From NCBI GenBank assembly GCA_029211065.1, contig JARGFK010000037.1, positions 1-39,253 on the forward strand: DNA of 39,253 nucleotides, read 5' to 3'. A model generated the notes under the pieces. The model worked only from the letters and a program-made list of their open reading frames with translations. It was not told the DNA's origin and made no database searches. Below are positions 26,564-34,836 of this stretch, piece by piece. Positions within the stretch are counted from its first letter, which is position 1. Each line of letters begins with the position of its first letter. Both the position numbers and the translations under genes were made by a program. This stretch comes from Desulfobacterales bacterium (lineage in GTDB: Bacteria; Desulfobacterota; Desulfobacteria; Desulfobacterales; JARGFK01).

Positions 26564-27499
26564 ATGAAAAACCTGCTGACGACAAAGGAAGTCGCACAAT
26601 TTTTAGAGGTCAATGAAAAAATGGTTTACACCCTGGTGGCTGAAAAAGGGTTGCCGGCAACCAAGGTAACCGGCAAGTGGCTGTTTCCGCGTCATCTGGT
26701 GGAACAGTGGATCGAAATGCACACCAGCAATTATCCGCAGCAGGCAACCCACCTGCCGCCTTACGAAGGGATTCTGATCATCACCGGCAGCAACGACCCC
26801 CTGCTGGACCGGTCGATTTCACTTTTTAATTCTCTTTACCCCGATCAAATTGCCGTCTTCGGCAACCTGGGCAGCATGGGTGGCCTCCGGGCCCTGCGTC
26901 AAAACCGCTGCCACATGGCCGCCAGCCATCTGCTCCAGGAGGATGAGGCCGAATACAACTTTGACTTTGCCACCAAAGAACTGGGAGCTCTGCCCGCCAT
27001 TGTCAACTTTTGCCGGCGGGAGCAGGGCGTCCTGGTGCAAAGGGGAAACCCCAAAAAGATAACCGGCATCGCCGATCTGGGCAGAGCGGGGCTTCAGATT
27101 GTAAACCGCCCCCTGGGCACCGGCACCCGGCTGCTGCTGGACCGGGAACTGGGCAAGGCCGGGGTGGAGGGCAGCACGATTAAAGGCTACCACCATGAAG
27201 TCAACCGCCACCTGGATCTCGGCCTTGAGATTTTATCCGGCCGCGCCGATGCCGGGCCGGGAATCCGCGCTGTGGCCGGCCTGCTCGATCTTGATTTTAT
27301 CCCCCTGCGCTGGGAAAGGTTCGACCTGCTGGTTTCCAAGGACAGATTCTTTGATAAAGGCGTCCAGCTGTTTCTCGGCCTGCTGGTTGAAAAAACATTT
27401 CGGGAAATTGCATCCCACTACTCCGGTTATGATGTCGAGTTTTCCGGAAAGATGGTTTATCCCAAAAACAGTGAAAAAAATAATCCCGATAGCCGATAA
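26564..27499 (+). CDS. HTH (excisionase-type) transcriptional regulator with periplasmic-binding-protein-like domain
   Basis: Residues 1-55 of 311 form an excisionase/MerR-like HTH (LLTTKEVAQFLEVNEKMVYTLVAEKGLPATKVTGKWLF). Residues 65-300 resemble a type II periplasmic-binding-protein fold of the PBP-like domain used by oxyanion and molybdate sensors (ILIITGSNDPLLDRSI, NRPLGTGTRLLLDREL). ATG 26564 is chosen for CGGGAG 6 nt upstream and because the HTH begins there. It is divergent from the AOR gene and 36 nt upstream of tupA, so the likely role is tungstate-responsive control of the transporter and enzyme. The ligand is inferred from neighbours, not seen. Confidence 0.8.
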   Translation: MKNLLTTKEVAQFLEVNEKMVYTLVAEKGLPATKVTGKWLFPRHLVEQWIEMHTSNYPQQATHLPPYEGILIITGSNDPLLDRSISLFNSLYPDQIAVFGNLGSMGGLRALRQNRCHMAASHLLQEDEAEYNFDFATKELGALPAIVNFCRREQGVLVQRGNPKKITGIADLGRAGLQIVNRPLGTGTRLLLDRELGKAGVEGSTIKGYHHEVNRHLDLGLEILSGRADAGPGIRAVAGLLDLDFIPLRWERFDLLVSKDRFFDKGVQLFLGLLVEKTFREIASHYSGYDVEFSGKMVYPKNSEKNNPDSR

Positions 27500-27535
27500 A
27501 ACTTTAAACTGCACATCAGGAAAAGGAGAAAGATC

Positions 27536-28432
27536 ATGAAACCGCGTTCTTTATGTTTATGGTTGGCCCTGTTGGTTCTCTTGACGCTGCCGGCCGCAGC
27601 CACCGCCCAGGATAAAATCCTTAAAATGTCGACGACCACCAGCACCCAGGCTTCAGGCTTGCTGGATGTCCTTTTGCCTGCGCTGGAAAAGGATACCGGC
27701 ATTCAGGTGAAAGTCTTTGCCAAAGGCACCGGTGCCGCCATCCGCGACGGCATGGACGGCAATGTGGACGTCATATTCGTTCATGACCGCGAAAGAGAGG
27801 ATAAGTTTTTGGCTGACGGTTACGGCACCAAACGCTATGGCGTCATGCACAATGATTTTGTCATCATCGGTTCCCCCAAAGATCCGGCCGGCGTTAAGGA
27901 GCTCAAGGATGCTGCCGCGGCATTGAAAAAAATCGCCGCTGCCAATGCGCTGTTTATCTCCCGCGGGGACGACAGCGGCACCCACGGCAAGGAACAGGCG
28001 CTGTGGAAATCCAGCGGCGTTGCCGCCGCCACCCAGCGTGTTGAAGTGGTCAGCGGCGGCAACAAAAGAACCATCAGCTTCATCGTCCCCCAAGGGTCCG
28101 AAAAATGGTATCTTTCCATCGGGCAGGGGATGGGCAAGACCATTACATTTGCCGATGAAAAGCAGGCCTACACCCTGACCGACCGGGGCACGTACATCAG
28201 CTATAAATACGGCAAGGGCGCCAAGCTCGATCTTGAAATCCTGTGCGAAGGCGGCGATGATCTGGCCAACCCCTATGGCGTTATTCCGGTAAGCCCGGCC
28301 AAATATCCCCATGTCAAATCTGATCTGGCCGAACAGTTTGCCCAATGGCTCGTGTCCCCAAGAGGTCAATCTGTAATCGCAAACTACAAGATGCTGGGAA
28401 AACAGTTGTTTTTTCCGGACGCGGTAAAGTAA
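27536..28432 (+). CDS. tupA: Tungstate ABC transporter, periplasmic binding protein
   Basis: The 298-residue protein has a signal peptide (LCLWLALLVLLTLPAAATAQ, cleavage near residue 24). TupA-type blocks follow: MSTTTSTQASGLLDVLLPAL, VKVFAKGTGAAIRDGMDGNVDV, VHDREREDKF and VMHNDFVIIGSPKDPAG. The TTTS-T-x-x-SGLL start contacts the oxyanion in TupA proteins and separates them from ModA. The start has AAAGGAGAAAGATC before ATG 27536. It is first in tupABC. Selectivity for tungstate over molybdate is a family property. Confidence 0.93.
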   Translation: MKPRSLCLWLALLVLLTLPAAATAQDKILKMSTTTSTQASGLLDVLLPALEKDTGIQVKVFAKGTGAAIRDGMDGNVDVIFVHDREREDKFLADGYGTKRYGVMHNDFVIIGSPKDPAGVKELKDAAAALKKIAAANALFISRGDDSGTHGKEQALWKSSGVAAATQRVEVVSGGNKRTISFIVPQGSEKWYLSIGQGMGKTITFADEKQAYTLTDRGTYISYKYGKGAKLDLEILCEGGDDLANPYGVIPVSPAKYPHVKSDLAEQFAQWLVSPRGQSVIANYKMLGKQLFFPDAVK

Positions 28433-28434
28433 CG

Positions 28435-29130
28435 ATGAATCTTATAATTGACAGCATTCTTTCCGCAATCAACCTGATCCTTTCGCTGGATGCGGAAATG
28501 ATGAACATTGTTGCGGTTTCCCTCAAGGTCAGCGCCGCCTCCACGCTGTTTGCAGGGGTGCTGGGAGTTCCCCTGGGATTTTTCGTGGCATTTGAAACAT
28601 TTCCGGGAAAACGGCTGATCATCACCCTGCTGAACACCCTGCTGGCGCTCCCCACCGTTGTCATCGGGCTTTTTGTTTACGCCTTTATCTCCAGAAGGGG
28701 CATCTTCGGCGCCCTGGACCTGCTCTACACCCAAAAGGCCATGGTAATCGGTCAGGTTATCCTGGTCCTGCCGATTGTGGCGACTTTTACCATCGCCGCC
28801 ATCAGCCGGATCGATGAACGCTACCGCAAGACCGCAATGACCCTGGGCGCCAATCGCCTGCAGACCGCCGGTGTTATCTTCAGAGAAGCCCGTTTTGGGA
28901 TTGTCGCCGCGCTGGTGGCGTCCTTCGGCCGGGTCATCGCCGAAGTGGGCATCAGCATGATGCTGGGGGGCAACGCCAGGGGCTTTACCCGCACCATGAC
29001 CACCGCCATGGCCCTGGAATATGACAAAGGCCAGTTTGTCCTGGCGGTGGCGCTGGGAATTATTTTGCTCAGCATCAGTTTCGGTTTAAATCTACTATTT
29101 AACTTCTTTCAGGGGAGATACGACCGGTGA
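28435..29130 (+). CDS. tupB: Tungstate ABC transporter, permease
   Basis: The 231-residue integral membrane protein has about five hydrophobic helices and the cytoplasmic EAA-type loop (IAEVGISMMLGGNARGFTRTMTTAMALEYDKG) that docks to the ATPase. ATG 28435 lies 2 nt after the tupA stop; the upstream ATG in frame at 28345 lies inside tupA and is not used. It forms the membrane channel of the importer and ends overlapping tupC. Confidence 0.92.
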   Translation: MNLIIDSILSAINLILSLDAEMMNIVAVSLKVSAASTLFAGVLGVPLGFFVAFETFPGKRLIITLLNTLLALPTVVIGLFVYAFISRRGIFGALDLLYTQKAMVIGQVILVLPIVATFTIAAISRIDERYRKTAMTLGANRLQTAGVIFREARFGIVAALVASFGRVIAEVGISMMLGGNARGFTRTMTTAMALEYDKGQFVLAVALGIILLSISFGLNLLFNFFQGRYDR

Positions 29131-29825
29131 CCTTGTATCGTCTCTCGCAGCTGACAAAAACATACCGCAACCGGACGGTTCTCGATATTCCCTTTTTGGA
29201 AATCGACCCGGGAAAGATCTACGCCCTGATGGGTCCCAACGGCGCCGGCAAAACCACCTTGCTGAACATTCTCGGTTTTCTGGACCCGCCCACAGGCGGC
29301 AGTGTTCAGTTTTGTTCTCGCTCGGTTCAGTTCACAGAACCTGCCCTGCAGGCGCTTCGCAAAGAGGTCGTGATCGTGGATCAGCATCCGATTCTTTTCA
29401 CCACCACCGTTTATAAAAATCTGGAATTCGGATTAAAGGTCAGGCAGATCGCCAAAAGCGAGCGGGAGCGCATGATCACCGCATCGCTGGAAATGGTCGG
29501 CATGCTGGACTTTGCCCAGGCCCTGGCCCACCGCCTGTCAGGAGGGGAAACCCAGCGGGTGGCGCTGGCGCGCGCCTTTGCCGTTTCACCCAAAGTTTTA
29601 TTATGTGACGAACCTACCGCAAATGTCGACGAGGAGAATCAGGCCATCATCCTCCGTATTCTCAAACAGATCAATGAACAGAAAAAAATTACCATTTTAT
29701 TTACAACCCACGACCGGACCCAGGCGGCCGCCCTGGCCCAGCAGACTGTGTTTCTAAACAGCGGAAAGATTACCACCAATTCGCCTGAATCTAATCTTTA
29801 CCATTCACCCATCAGCGCAAAATGA
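29127..29825 (+). CDS. tupC: Tungstate ABC transporter, ATP-binding protein
   Basis: The 232-residue ABC ATPase shows Walker A MGPNGAGKTTLLN, signature LSGGETQRVALARA, Walker B VLLCDEPTANVD and the H-loop TTHDR. GTG 29127 overlaps the tupB stop (GTGA), with AGGGGAG upstream at 29111-29117. It energises tungstate uptake. No C-terminal molybdate-binding (Mop) domain is present. No clear terminator was seen after it. Confidence 0.93.
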   Translation: MTLYRLSQLTKTYRNRTVLDIPFLEIDPGKIYALMGPNGAGKTTLLNILGFLDPPTGGSVQFCSRSVQFTEPALQALRKEVVIVDQHPILFTTTVYKNLEFGLKVRQIAKSERERMITASLEMVGMLDFAQALAHRLSGGETQRVALARAFAVSPKVLLCDEPTANVDEENQAIILRILKQINEQKKITILFTTHDRTQAAALAQQTVFLNSGKITTNSPESNLYHSPISAK

Positions 29826-29920
29826 TTGCCTAAATTGCAAACGTGACTTGCTATAAAATTTTCACCGGAAAACATATTGAATATATCTATGGTTTCATTG
29901 ATTATATTGGCTTTTTCGTT

Positions 29921-29949
29921 TTGACACAGATCTTATTTTAACATATCAT
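29921..29949 (+). promoter_or_regulatory. Sigma70-type promoter of selD-yedF
   Basis: TTGACA (29921-29926), a 17-nt spacer and TATCAT (29944-29949) lie about 100 nt upstream of the selD start. Bases 29826-30049 otherwise hold no gene. Confidence 0.6.
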
Positions 29950-30049
29950 TTTTTAATGAAAACGAGTACAAACTACTTGAGCCGGGGGATTTATTCTATC
30001 ATAACGCAAGGAGCCGGTTCCATTTAAAGATTTTTAAAAAGGTGCAAAC

Positions 30050-31099
30050 ATGATGAAAGAAAAACCAGTTCGCCTTACAACAACCGTGAAAGGTTCCGGG
30101 TGAGCATCTAAACTTGCTCCAGGGGACCTGGACCGGGCGCTATGTGGAATGGAATTTCCTACGGATGCAAATGTCATCGTGGGATTGGACAGCATCGATG
30201 ATGCCGGTGTATACAAAATAAATGATGCGCTCGCCATCGTTCAAACCGTTGATTTTTTTACGCCGATTGTTGATGAACCCTATTGGTTCGGACAAATTGC
30301 TGCCGCCAACGCACTGAGCGATATTTATGCCATGGGCGGAATTCCGAAAACTGCAATGAATCTGGTGGCCTTTCCAGCGGATAAAATGGACATATCGATT
30401 CTGCGCCAAATTATTAAGGGGGGCATAGACAAGATGCGGGAGGCCCAAGTTGTCTTGCTGGGCGGCCACAGCATCGAAGATAACGAACTCAAATACGGAT
30501 TGTCCGTCACCGGGTTTATTCATCCCGATAAGATTATCAGGAAAAATAACCTTATACTCGGCGACAAACTCATTTTGACCAAGCCGCTTGGCACGGGAAT
30601 CATTAACACCGCAATCAAGGCAGGAATTGCTTCTCCCGATATAACGGAAACCGTAACCAGGATTATGGCGACACTCAACCAAAAAAGCGCCCAAGTAATG
30701 CAAAAATATCCGGTGCATGCCTGTACGGATATCACCGGCTTTGGCCTGCTGGGACATATGGCCGAGATGCTCGCAGGCTCATTACTTGGAATTAAGATTG
30801 ATAGTCATAAGATGCCGATAATACCGGGGACTGATGAATATGCTCAGATGGGACTTATTCCCGCCGGCGCTTATAAAAATCGAAAATATCGAGAAACGAT
30901 GGTGGACATTTCATCAACTGTTGATCGAACCTCACAAGATATTCTTTTTGATACGCAAACGTCCGGGGGGTTGCTGATTTGTATAGACGCTGTTTGCGCT
31001 GATGCCCTGGTCAACGATTTAAAAAACAATGGGATTGATCGTGCAACCATAATTGGAGAAGTCGTCTCTGAACCAAAAGGAAAGATAGTCGTGGTTTAA
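30050..31099 (+). CDS. selD: Selenophosphate synthetase, selenocysteine-containing
   Basis: SelD makes selenophosphate from selenide and ATP for Sec and selenouridine synthesis. The gene starts at ATG 30050 (or ATG 30053). After GSG it has an in-frame TGA at 30101-30103 exactly where SelD has its catalytic Cys/Sec (GSG-U-ASKLAPGDL), and the frame continues to 31099, 349 residues, the usual family length. Later motifs are DDAGVYKI, TVDFFTPIVDEPYWFG, AANALSDIYAMGG and LLGGHSIEDNE. A start at ATG 30149 would lose the active-site loop and is wrong. A SECIS-like hairpin follows the TGA. yedF lies 33 nt downstream. Confidence 0.95.
30101..30132 (+). promoter_or_regulatory. Sec UGA codon and bacterial SECIS-like hairpin of selD
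   Basis: TGA 30101-30103 is followed by a 6-bp stem TCCAGG / CCTGGA (30118-30123 and 30127-30132) with a GGA loop. The loop guanines lie about 21 nt after the UGA, within the distance bacterial SelB requires. The hairpin is inside the coding sequence, as in bacteria generally. Confidence 0.75.
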
Positions 31100-31132
31100 A
31101 AAAACAGACGGTAGTTTTTCAGGAGGTAAAAA

Positions 31133-31729
31133 ATGAAAAAACTTGATGCCCGCGGTCTTGCCTGCCCGGCGCCGGTTCTTCAAATAAAAGCGACTTTGGA
31201 GCAAGAAGATTTGGATTCGGTCATGGTCGTAGTTGACAATGAGGCTGCCAAACAAAATGTCATCCGATTTTTAGAATCCAAGGGATTTAAGGCTTCTGTA
31301 TCTTTGCGAGGGACCGATTATGAGGTCATTGGCACCTGTGATACGGATAAAATGCCCGAAAGCACACCCGGCCAAAAAGCGGAAACCGGTTTGGGAAAAA
31401 TCATGGTAATGGTGGCCACAGATCGCATGGGTTTCGGAGATGATGAATTGGGGAAAAAGCTTTTGCTAAGTTTTGTTAAAACCCTCAAAGAGATGGGACC
31501 CGACTTATGGCGACTTGTATTTGTCAACAATGGGGTTAAATTGACCATCGACGGAAACGAGGCTTTAACTGTCTTAAAGGAATATGAAGCTGCGGGGCTC
31601 AGCATCCTTGTCTGCGGCACATGCCTCAATCATTTTAATTTGTTGGAGCGAAAACAAGTTGGTGATACCACCAATATGTTGGATATCGTTACCTCTATGC
31701 AATTAGCTGATAAAGTAATCAGCATCTAA
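31133..31729 (+). CDS. yedF: Selenium-metabolism sulfurtransferase-like protein YedF
   Basis: The 198-residue protein has an N-terminal TusA-like domain (KLDARGLACPAPVLQIK with the CPxP cysteine) and a C-terminal DsrE-like domain (KIMVMVATDRMGFGDDELGKKLL, CGTCLNHFNLL). This two-domain form is the YedF family associated with selD. It probably handles reduced selenium or sulfur for SelD; its exact reaction is not established. The start has AGGAGG before ATG 31133. It is the second gene of the selD operon. Confidence 0.93.
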   Translation: MKKLDARGLACPAPVLQIKATLEQEDLDSVMVVVDNEAAKQNVIRFLESKGFKASVSLRGTDYEVIGTCDTDKMPESTPGQKAETGLGKIMVMVATDRMGFGDDELGKKLLLSFVKTLKEMGPDLWRLVFVNNGVKLTIDGNEALTVLKEYEAAGLSILVCGTCLNHFNLLERKQVGDTTNMLDIVTSMQLADKVISI

Positions 31730-31730
31730 G

Positions 31731-31768
31731 ACGCGCCAAGGCGTACCTTTCGCGTTTGTTTTTTTCTT
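31731..31768 (+). terminator. Terminator of selD-yedF
   Basis: The stem ACGCG...CGCGT (31731-31735 and 31751-31755) contains an inner AAGG-CGTA-CCTT hairpin (31738-31749) and is followed by TTGTTTTTTTC. It lies directly after the yedF stop and abuts the end of the convergent SDR gene. Confidence 0.75.
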
Positions 31769-32690
31769 AGCCTTGATCGGGCGGCGAAACCAGTGAAAAA
31801 ATCGCCGTGGTTGCATCGTTGATGGGCTTGGCCCCTTCCAGGCTATTGATCTGTTCCCAATTTTCCTGAATCTGTTCTACAGTAGGATGGTTTTCAGGAT
31901 CCCCCAGTTGAATGCCGGGGCCGGTCAGAACGGCGGCCCGGTTGAATCCCCCCATTCCGGCGTTAAAAATCGCACCGGTCTCATGGCACGCCTCGCTGCA
32001 AAGATAGAGCACCAGGGGCGCCACCAGCTCCGGTTTCATTTTTTTAAAGACGTCCGGCGGCAGAATATCTTCCGTCATGCGGGTGCCCGCCGCAGGGGCC
32101 ACCGTGTTGACGGTGATATTATATTTCTGACCTTCAAGCCTGAGGGTATTCATAAGACCCACCAGGGCCATCTTGGCTGCGGAATAGTTGGCCTGGCCGA
32201 AATTGCCGTAAAGACCTGCAGCCGATGTCGTCATAATGATGCGGCCATACCCGTTTAACTTCATTTCCCTGAAGGCCGGCCGGGTGACAAAAAAGGCGCC
32301 GTCCAGATGAACCGCCAGGACCGCCTGCCAGTTTTCCGGTTCCATCTTCAAAAAACTTCTGTCGCGCAAAATTCCGGCATTATTGATCAGGATGTCAATT
32401 CTTCCAAAAGCTTCCAGCGCTGTTTGGACAATGCCATCGCCCCCGTCCGGTGTGGTTACGGTGTCATAATTGGCAACCGCTTCACCGCCCAGGGCCCTGA
32501 TTTCGTCAACCACCCTGTCGGCGGCCGTCACCGCGCCCTGACCCGAACCGTCCCGGGAACCGCCCAGATCGTTTACAACCACTTTGGCGCCGCGCCCGGC
32601 CAGATCCAACGCATAGACCCGTCCAAGCCCCCCACCGGCCCCGGTAATCACTGCCACCCGATTGTCGAATCGCACGCTATTGCTGTCCAT
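31767..32690 (-). CDS. Short-chain dehydrogenase, MFE-2/hydroxyacyl-CoA-like
   Basis: The 307-residue SDR shows the cofactor motif TGAGGGLGRVYALDLA, NNAG in LINNAGILRD, and catalytic S156, Y169 and K173 (YSAAK). The VVVNDLGGSRDGSGQG insert after beta-2 and the SEACHETGAIFNAGMGG tail match the (3R)-hydroxyacyl-CoA dehydrogenase domain of multifunctional enzyme 2. A role in fatty-acid or aromatic acyl-CoA oxidation is therefore likely. D41 in VNDLGG predicts preference for NAD. The start has AGGAGA 4-9 nt upstream. Confidence 0.9.
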   Translation of the reverse strand: MDSNSVRFDNRVAVITGAGGGLGRVYALDLAGRGAKVVVNDLGGSRDGSGQGAVTAADRVVDEIRALGGEAVANYDTVTTPDGGDGIVQTALEAFGRIDILINNAGILRDRSFLKMEPENWQAVLAVHLDGAFFVTRPAFREMKLNGYGRIIMTTSAAGLYGNFGQANYSAAKMALVGLMNTLRLEGQKYNITVNTVAPAAGTRMTEDILPPDVFKKMKPELVAPLVLYLCSEACHETGAIFNAGMGGFNRAAVLTGPGIQLGDPENHPTVEQIQENWEQINSLEGAKPINDATTAIFSLVSPPDQG

Positions 32691-32822
32691 CTATTCTCCT
32701 TTATGCATCAATGCCGACATCATCTTTACCGTCAGCTGCACCGCCACCACTTCGCCCCGGGCGCAAACCTCGCCTTTGCCGGCAATGTACTTAAAAAACC
32801 GTTTTGCGCCTTCTAATTTCAT
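32691..32822 (-). pseudogene. C-terminal fragment of a hotdog-fold (thioesterase-like) gene
   Basis: A 43-codon frame ends KGEVCARGEVVAVQL-x-x-KMMS, matching the end of the thioesterase at 34310-34786 (KGEVCARGEVVAVQLPEKMMS). The two loci share a 33-nt identical stretch (32733-32765 and 34340-34372). The rest of a hotdog domain is missing. Its last codons supply the ribosome site of the SDR gene. Confidence 0.65.
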
Positions 32823-32892
32823 TCACACTCACATTTACCGGAATGTTCGCGCGATTAATCAGTTTTCAATCCCATTGGAACCAGAAACAGGT

Positions 32893-34059
32893 TTAAATCA
32901 GTTCTTTTAAAAAATGGTGAGCAGAACAAATTCTGATTCCGTCTTTGGTCATAAGGTCAAGATCTCTTTCAAGAAGAACCTGGACGGCATCAACGTCAGG
33001 GAACCTCTTTTTGAGGTACAACAATGAACGGCTGGCCTCTTTTTCTGAAGTTTTACATTCAGCAAAGAGGGTTGGCTTCCGATTTTCGATAATGACAAAA
33101 TCAACTTCTCTTTTATCAACATCCCTGAAATAGCGAAGTTCGATATCACGACCCTGGGTGTCCTGAAGAAAGAAACACCATTTCAGCAAATGGCAGGCAA
33201 CCAGATTCTCAAATCGAAATCCCATATCCGGAATAACGGTCCAATCGAAATGATAATGTTTGGCTTCTTTTTTTACGGCTCTGATTTTAGGCGCGCCAAA
33301 AGGGTAAATTCTGAATACCATATATAAGTTTTCAAGCATTTCGATCCAGCGCGAGATCGACTGATGCGATACTTGTAAATCTTCTCTCAATGCGTTTAAA
33401 GAAAGGGGAGAACCTACCAGATCCGGCAGACGTATCACCATTTTTTCAATAATTCCCAAATCCTGAACATTTTCCAGCTCGGCCAGATCCCCGCGAATGA
33501 CTCTCGACCGGTATTCTCTGCTCCAGCGAAGACTCTGGGTTTCGGAGTGCATCAAGAACGGTTCAGGAAAGCTGCCAAAGATCAATAGATCTTTTACCGT
33601 ATCGCCCGTATGCGACTTGAGTTCTGCGACGGTCAGGGGCAACAAACGATAGAAATGATAGCGTCCCTGAAGAGAATCGCCCCCCCGCCGGTATAAGTCC
33701 AAGCGGGCACTGCCGGTCACCAGTATTTGAAGCGCATCGCCTCTCTTGTCGAACAAGCCTTTGACGATTTGCCGCCAACGGGAATACTTATGGATTTCAT
33801 CCAGAACCAGAACCCCCGGCTTGGTTGGAAATGTTTCTTTGATGATGTTTTCACGATCTTCAGCCGCATCCCAGTTCAAATAATGGGTGAGAAGATCAGA
33901 ACCCGCCTGACCACACAGGCGTTTGGCAAGGGTTGTTTTGCCGGTCTGCCTCGGACCGCCGACAAAGACCATTTTACGTTGAAGATCCTCACGGATCGAC
34001 GGTTCAAGGTAACGGGTATAATATTCATCCATTATTTTAATCACCATCGCAAAACACAA
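32893..34059 (-). CDS. AAA-type ATPase with DUF4143 C-terminal domain
   Basis: The 388-residue protein has Walker A VGGPRQTGKTTLAKR, Walker B GVLVLDEIHKY and sensor VTGSARLDL. The DUF4143 region ends in a nuclease-like pattern (KREVDFVIIENRKPTLFAECK) and a middle helix set resembling a winged-helix (LSLNALREDLQVSHQSISRWIEMLE). Families of this type are widespread, often next to mobile DNA, with no settled function. The start may be ATG 34059, 34047 or 34032 (MDEYYTRY); 34032 fits the family N-terminus best. The neighbours give no functional hint. Confidence 0.85.
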   Translation of the reverse strand: MCFAMVIKIMDEYYTRYLEPSIREDLQRKMVFVGGPRQTGKTTLAKRLCGQAGSDLLTHYLNWDAAEDRENIIKETFPTKPGVLVLDEIHKYSRWRQIVKGLFDKRGDALQILVTGSARLDLYRRGGDSLQGRYHFYRLLPLTVAELKSHTGDTVKDLLIFGSFPEPFLMHSETQSLRWSREYRSRVIRGDLAELENVQDLGIIEKMVIRLPDLVGSPLSLNALREDLQVSHQSISRWIEMLENLYMVFRIYPFGAPKIRAVKKEAKHYHFDWTVIPDMGFRFENLVACHLLKWCFFLQDTQGRDIELRYFRDVDKREVDFVIIENRKPTLFAECKTSEKEASRSLLYLKKRFPDVDAVQVLLERDLDLMTKDGIRICSAHHFLKELI

Positions 34060-34166
34060 GCGAGTTTTTTACGATGGACATTAATATGGTTGCAACAAGA
34101 AATCAAGTATTAATAATTTTATACCGCTTTCCATAATAAAGTTCCGAAACAATGAATTGCAGTATA

Positions 34167-34218
34167 AGCGGTTGTAGAAAAAACGTTGGGATAACGGAAC
34201 GTTTTTTCTACAACCGCT
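34167..34218. repeat. Perfect 21-bp inverted repeat
   Basis: Arm 34167-34187 (AGCGGTTGTAGAAAAAACGTT without its last base, plus that base) is exactly complementary to 34198-34218, around a 10-nt loop. It contains A6/T6 tracts and lies in the gene-free 34060-34309 region between two minus-strand genes. It may be a terminator or the pair of ends of a tiny mobile element. No other gene was seen in this region. Confidence 0.75.
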
Positions 34219-34309
34219 ATACCTGACCGGAAAGATCATATAGGCATGTGTGTGGCAATGATAATGACCTGTTTTAAGGCATGGTCATCATTAAATGAGG
34301 GCCTGGCAT

Positions 34310-34786
34310 TCATACCCCTCTCGACATCATTTTCTCAGGCAGCTGCACCGCCACCACTTCGCCCCGGGCGCATACTTCGCCCTTTGCCGACAGGGTGGTC
34401 TCCACAACCACCTTGCGCCCCTTGATCTCCTTTATCCGGCCCCGCAGTTCCAAGGGGACACCCATCGGCGTCGGCCGCAGGTAATCCACTTTCAAAGAGG
34501 CCGTCACATACCGCAGCGGCGGCTCGGTGCCCATTTCGCGGCCTTCGGCGCGATACCCTGCCGCCGCCGCACTGCCGGTGCTGTGGCAGTCGATCAACGA
34601 CGCGATCAACCCGCCATAGACAAAACCGGGCATGGCCGTATGATAAGGCTGCGGCGTAAAGCCGGCGACGGTCTCTTCGCCGTCCCAGTAGCTTTTGATT
34701 TGGTGCCCGCGGATGTTTAAATGACCGCAGCCGTAGCAGTGGCTGTAGTCGTCCGGGTAGTGATCCTGAAAAGCTTTCTTCTCCAT
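34310..34786 (-). CDS. PaaI-like hotdog thioesterase
   Basis: The 158-residue hotdog protein carries the PaaI/acyl-CoA thioesterase pattern YHTAMPGFVYGGLIASLIDCHSTGSAAAAGY (the G-G-x-x-x-x-x-x-D segment) and SLKVDYLRPTPMG. An N-terminal CYGCGHLN pair of cysteines is also present. It should hydrolyse acyl-CoA thioesters; the substrate is unknown. ATG 34786 is chosen for AGGAGA 8 nt upstream; the frame extends to 34930 but overlaps the FmdE gene. It is last in the cluster that starts at 36970. Confidence 0.85.
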   Translation of the reverse strand: MEKKAFQDHYPDDYSHCYGCGHLNIRGHQIKSYWDGEETVAGFTPQPYHTAMPGFVYGGLIASLIDCHSTGSAAAAGYRAEGREMGTEPPLRYVTASLKVDYLRPTPMGVPLELRGRIKEIKGRKVVVETTLSAKGEVCARGEVVAVQLPEKMMSRGV

Positions 34787-34836
34787 GAAAACCGTCTCCT
34801 CTCTTTTACGCAGCTGCAGGGTTAAATTCCGTAATC

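Noticed and set aside
30149-31099. selD starting at ATG 30149
   Set aside because: It omits the catalytic Sec loop; the UGA-containing frame from 30050 gives the normal family length.
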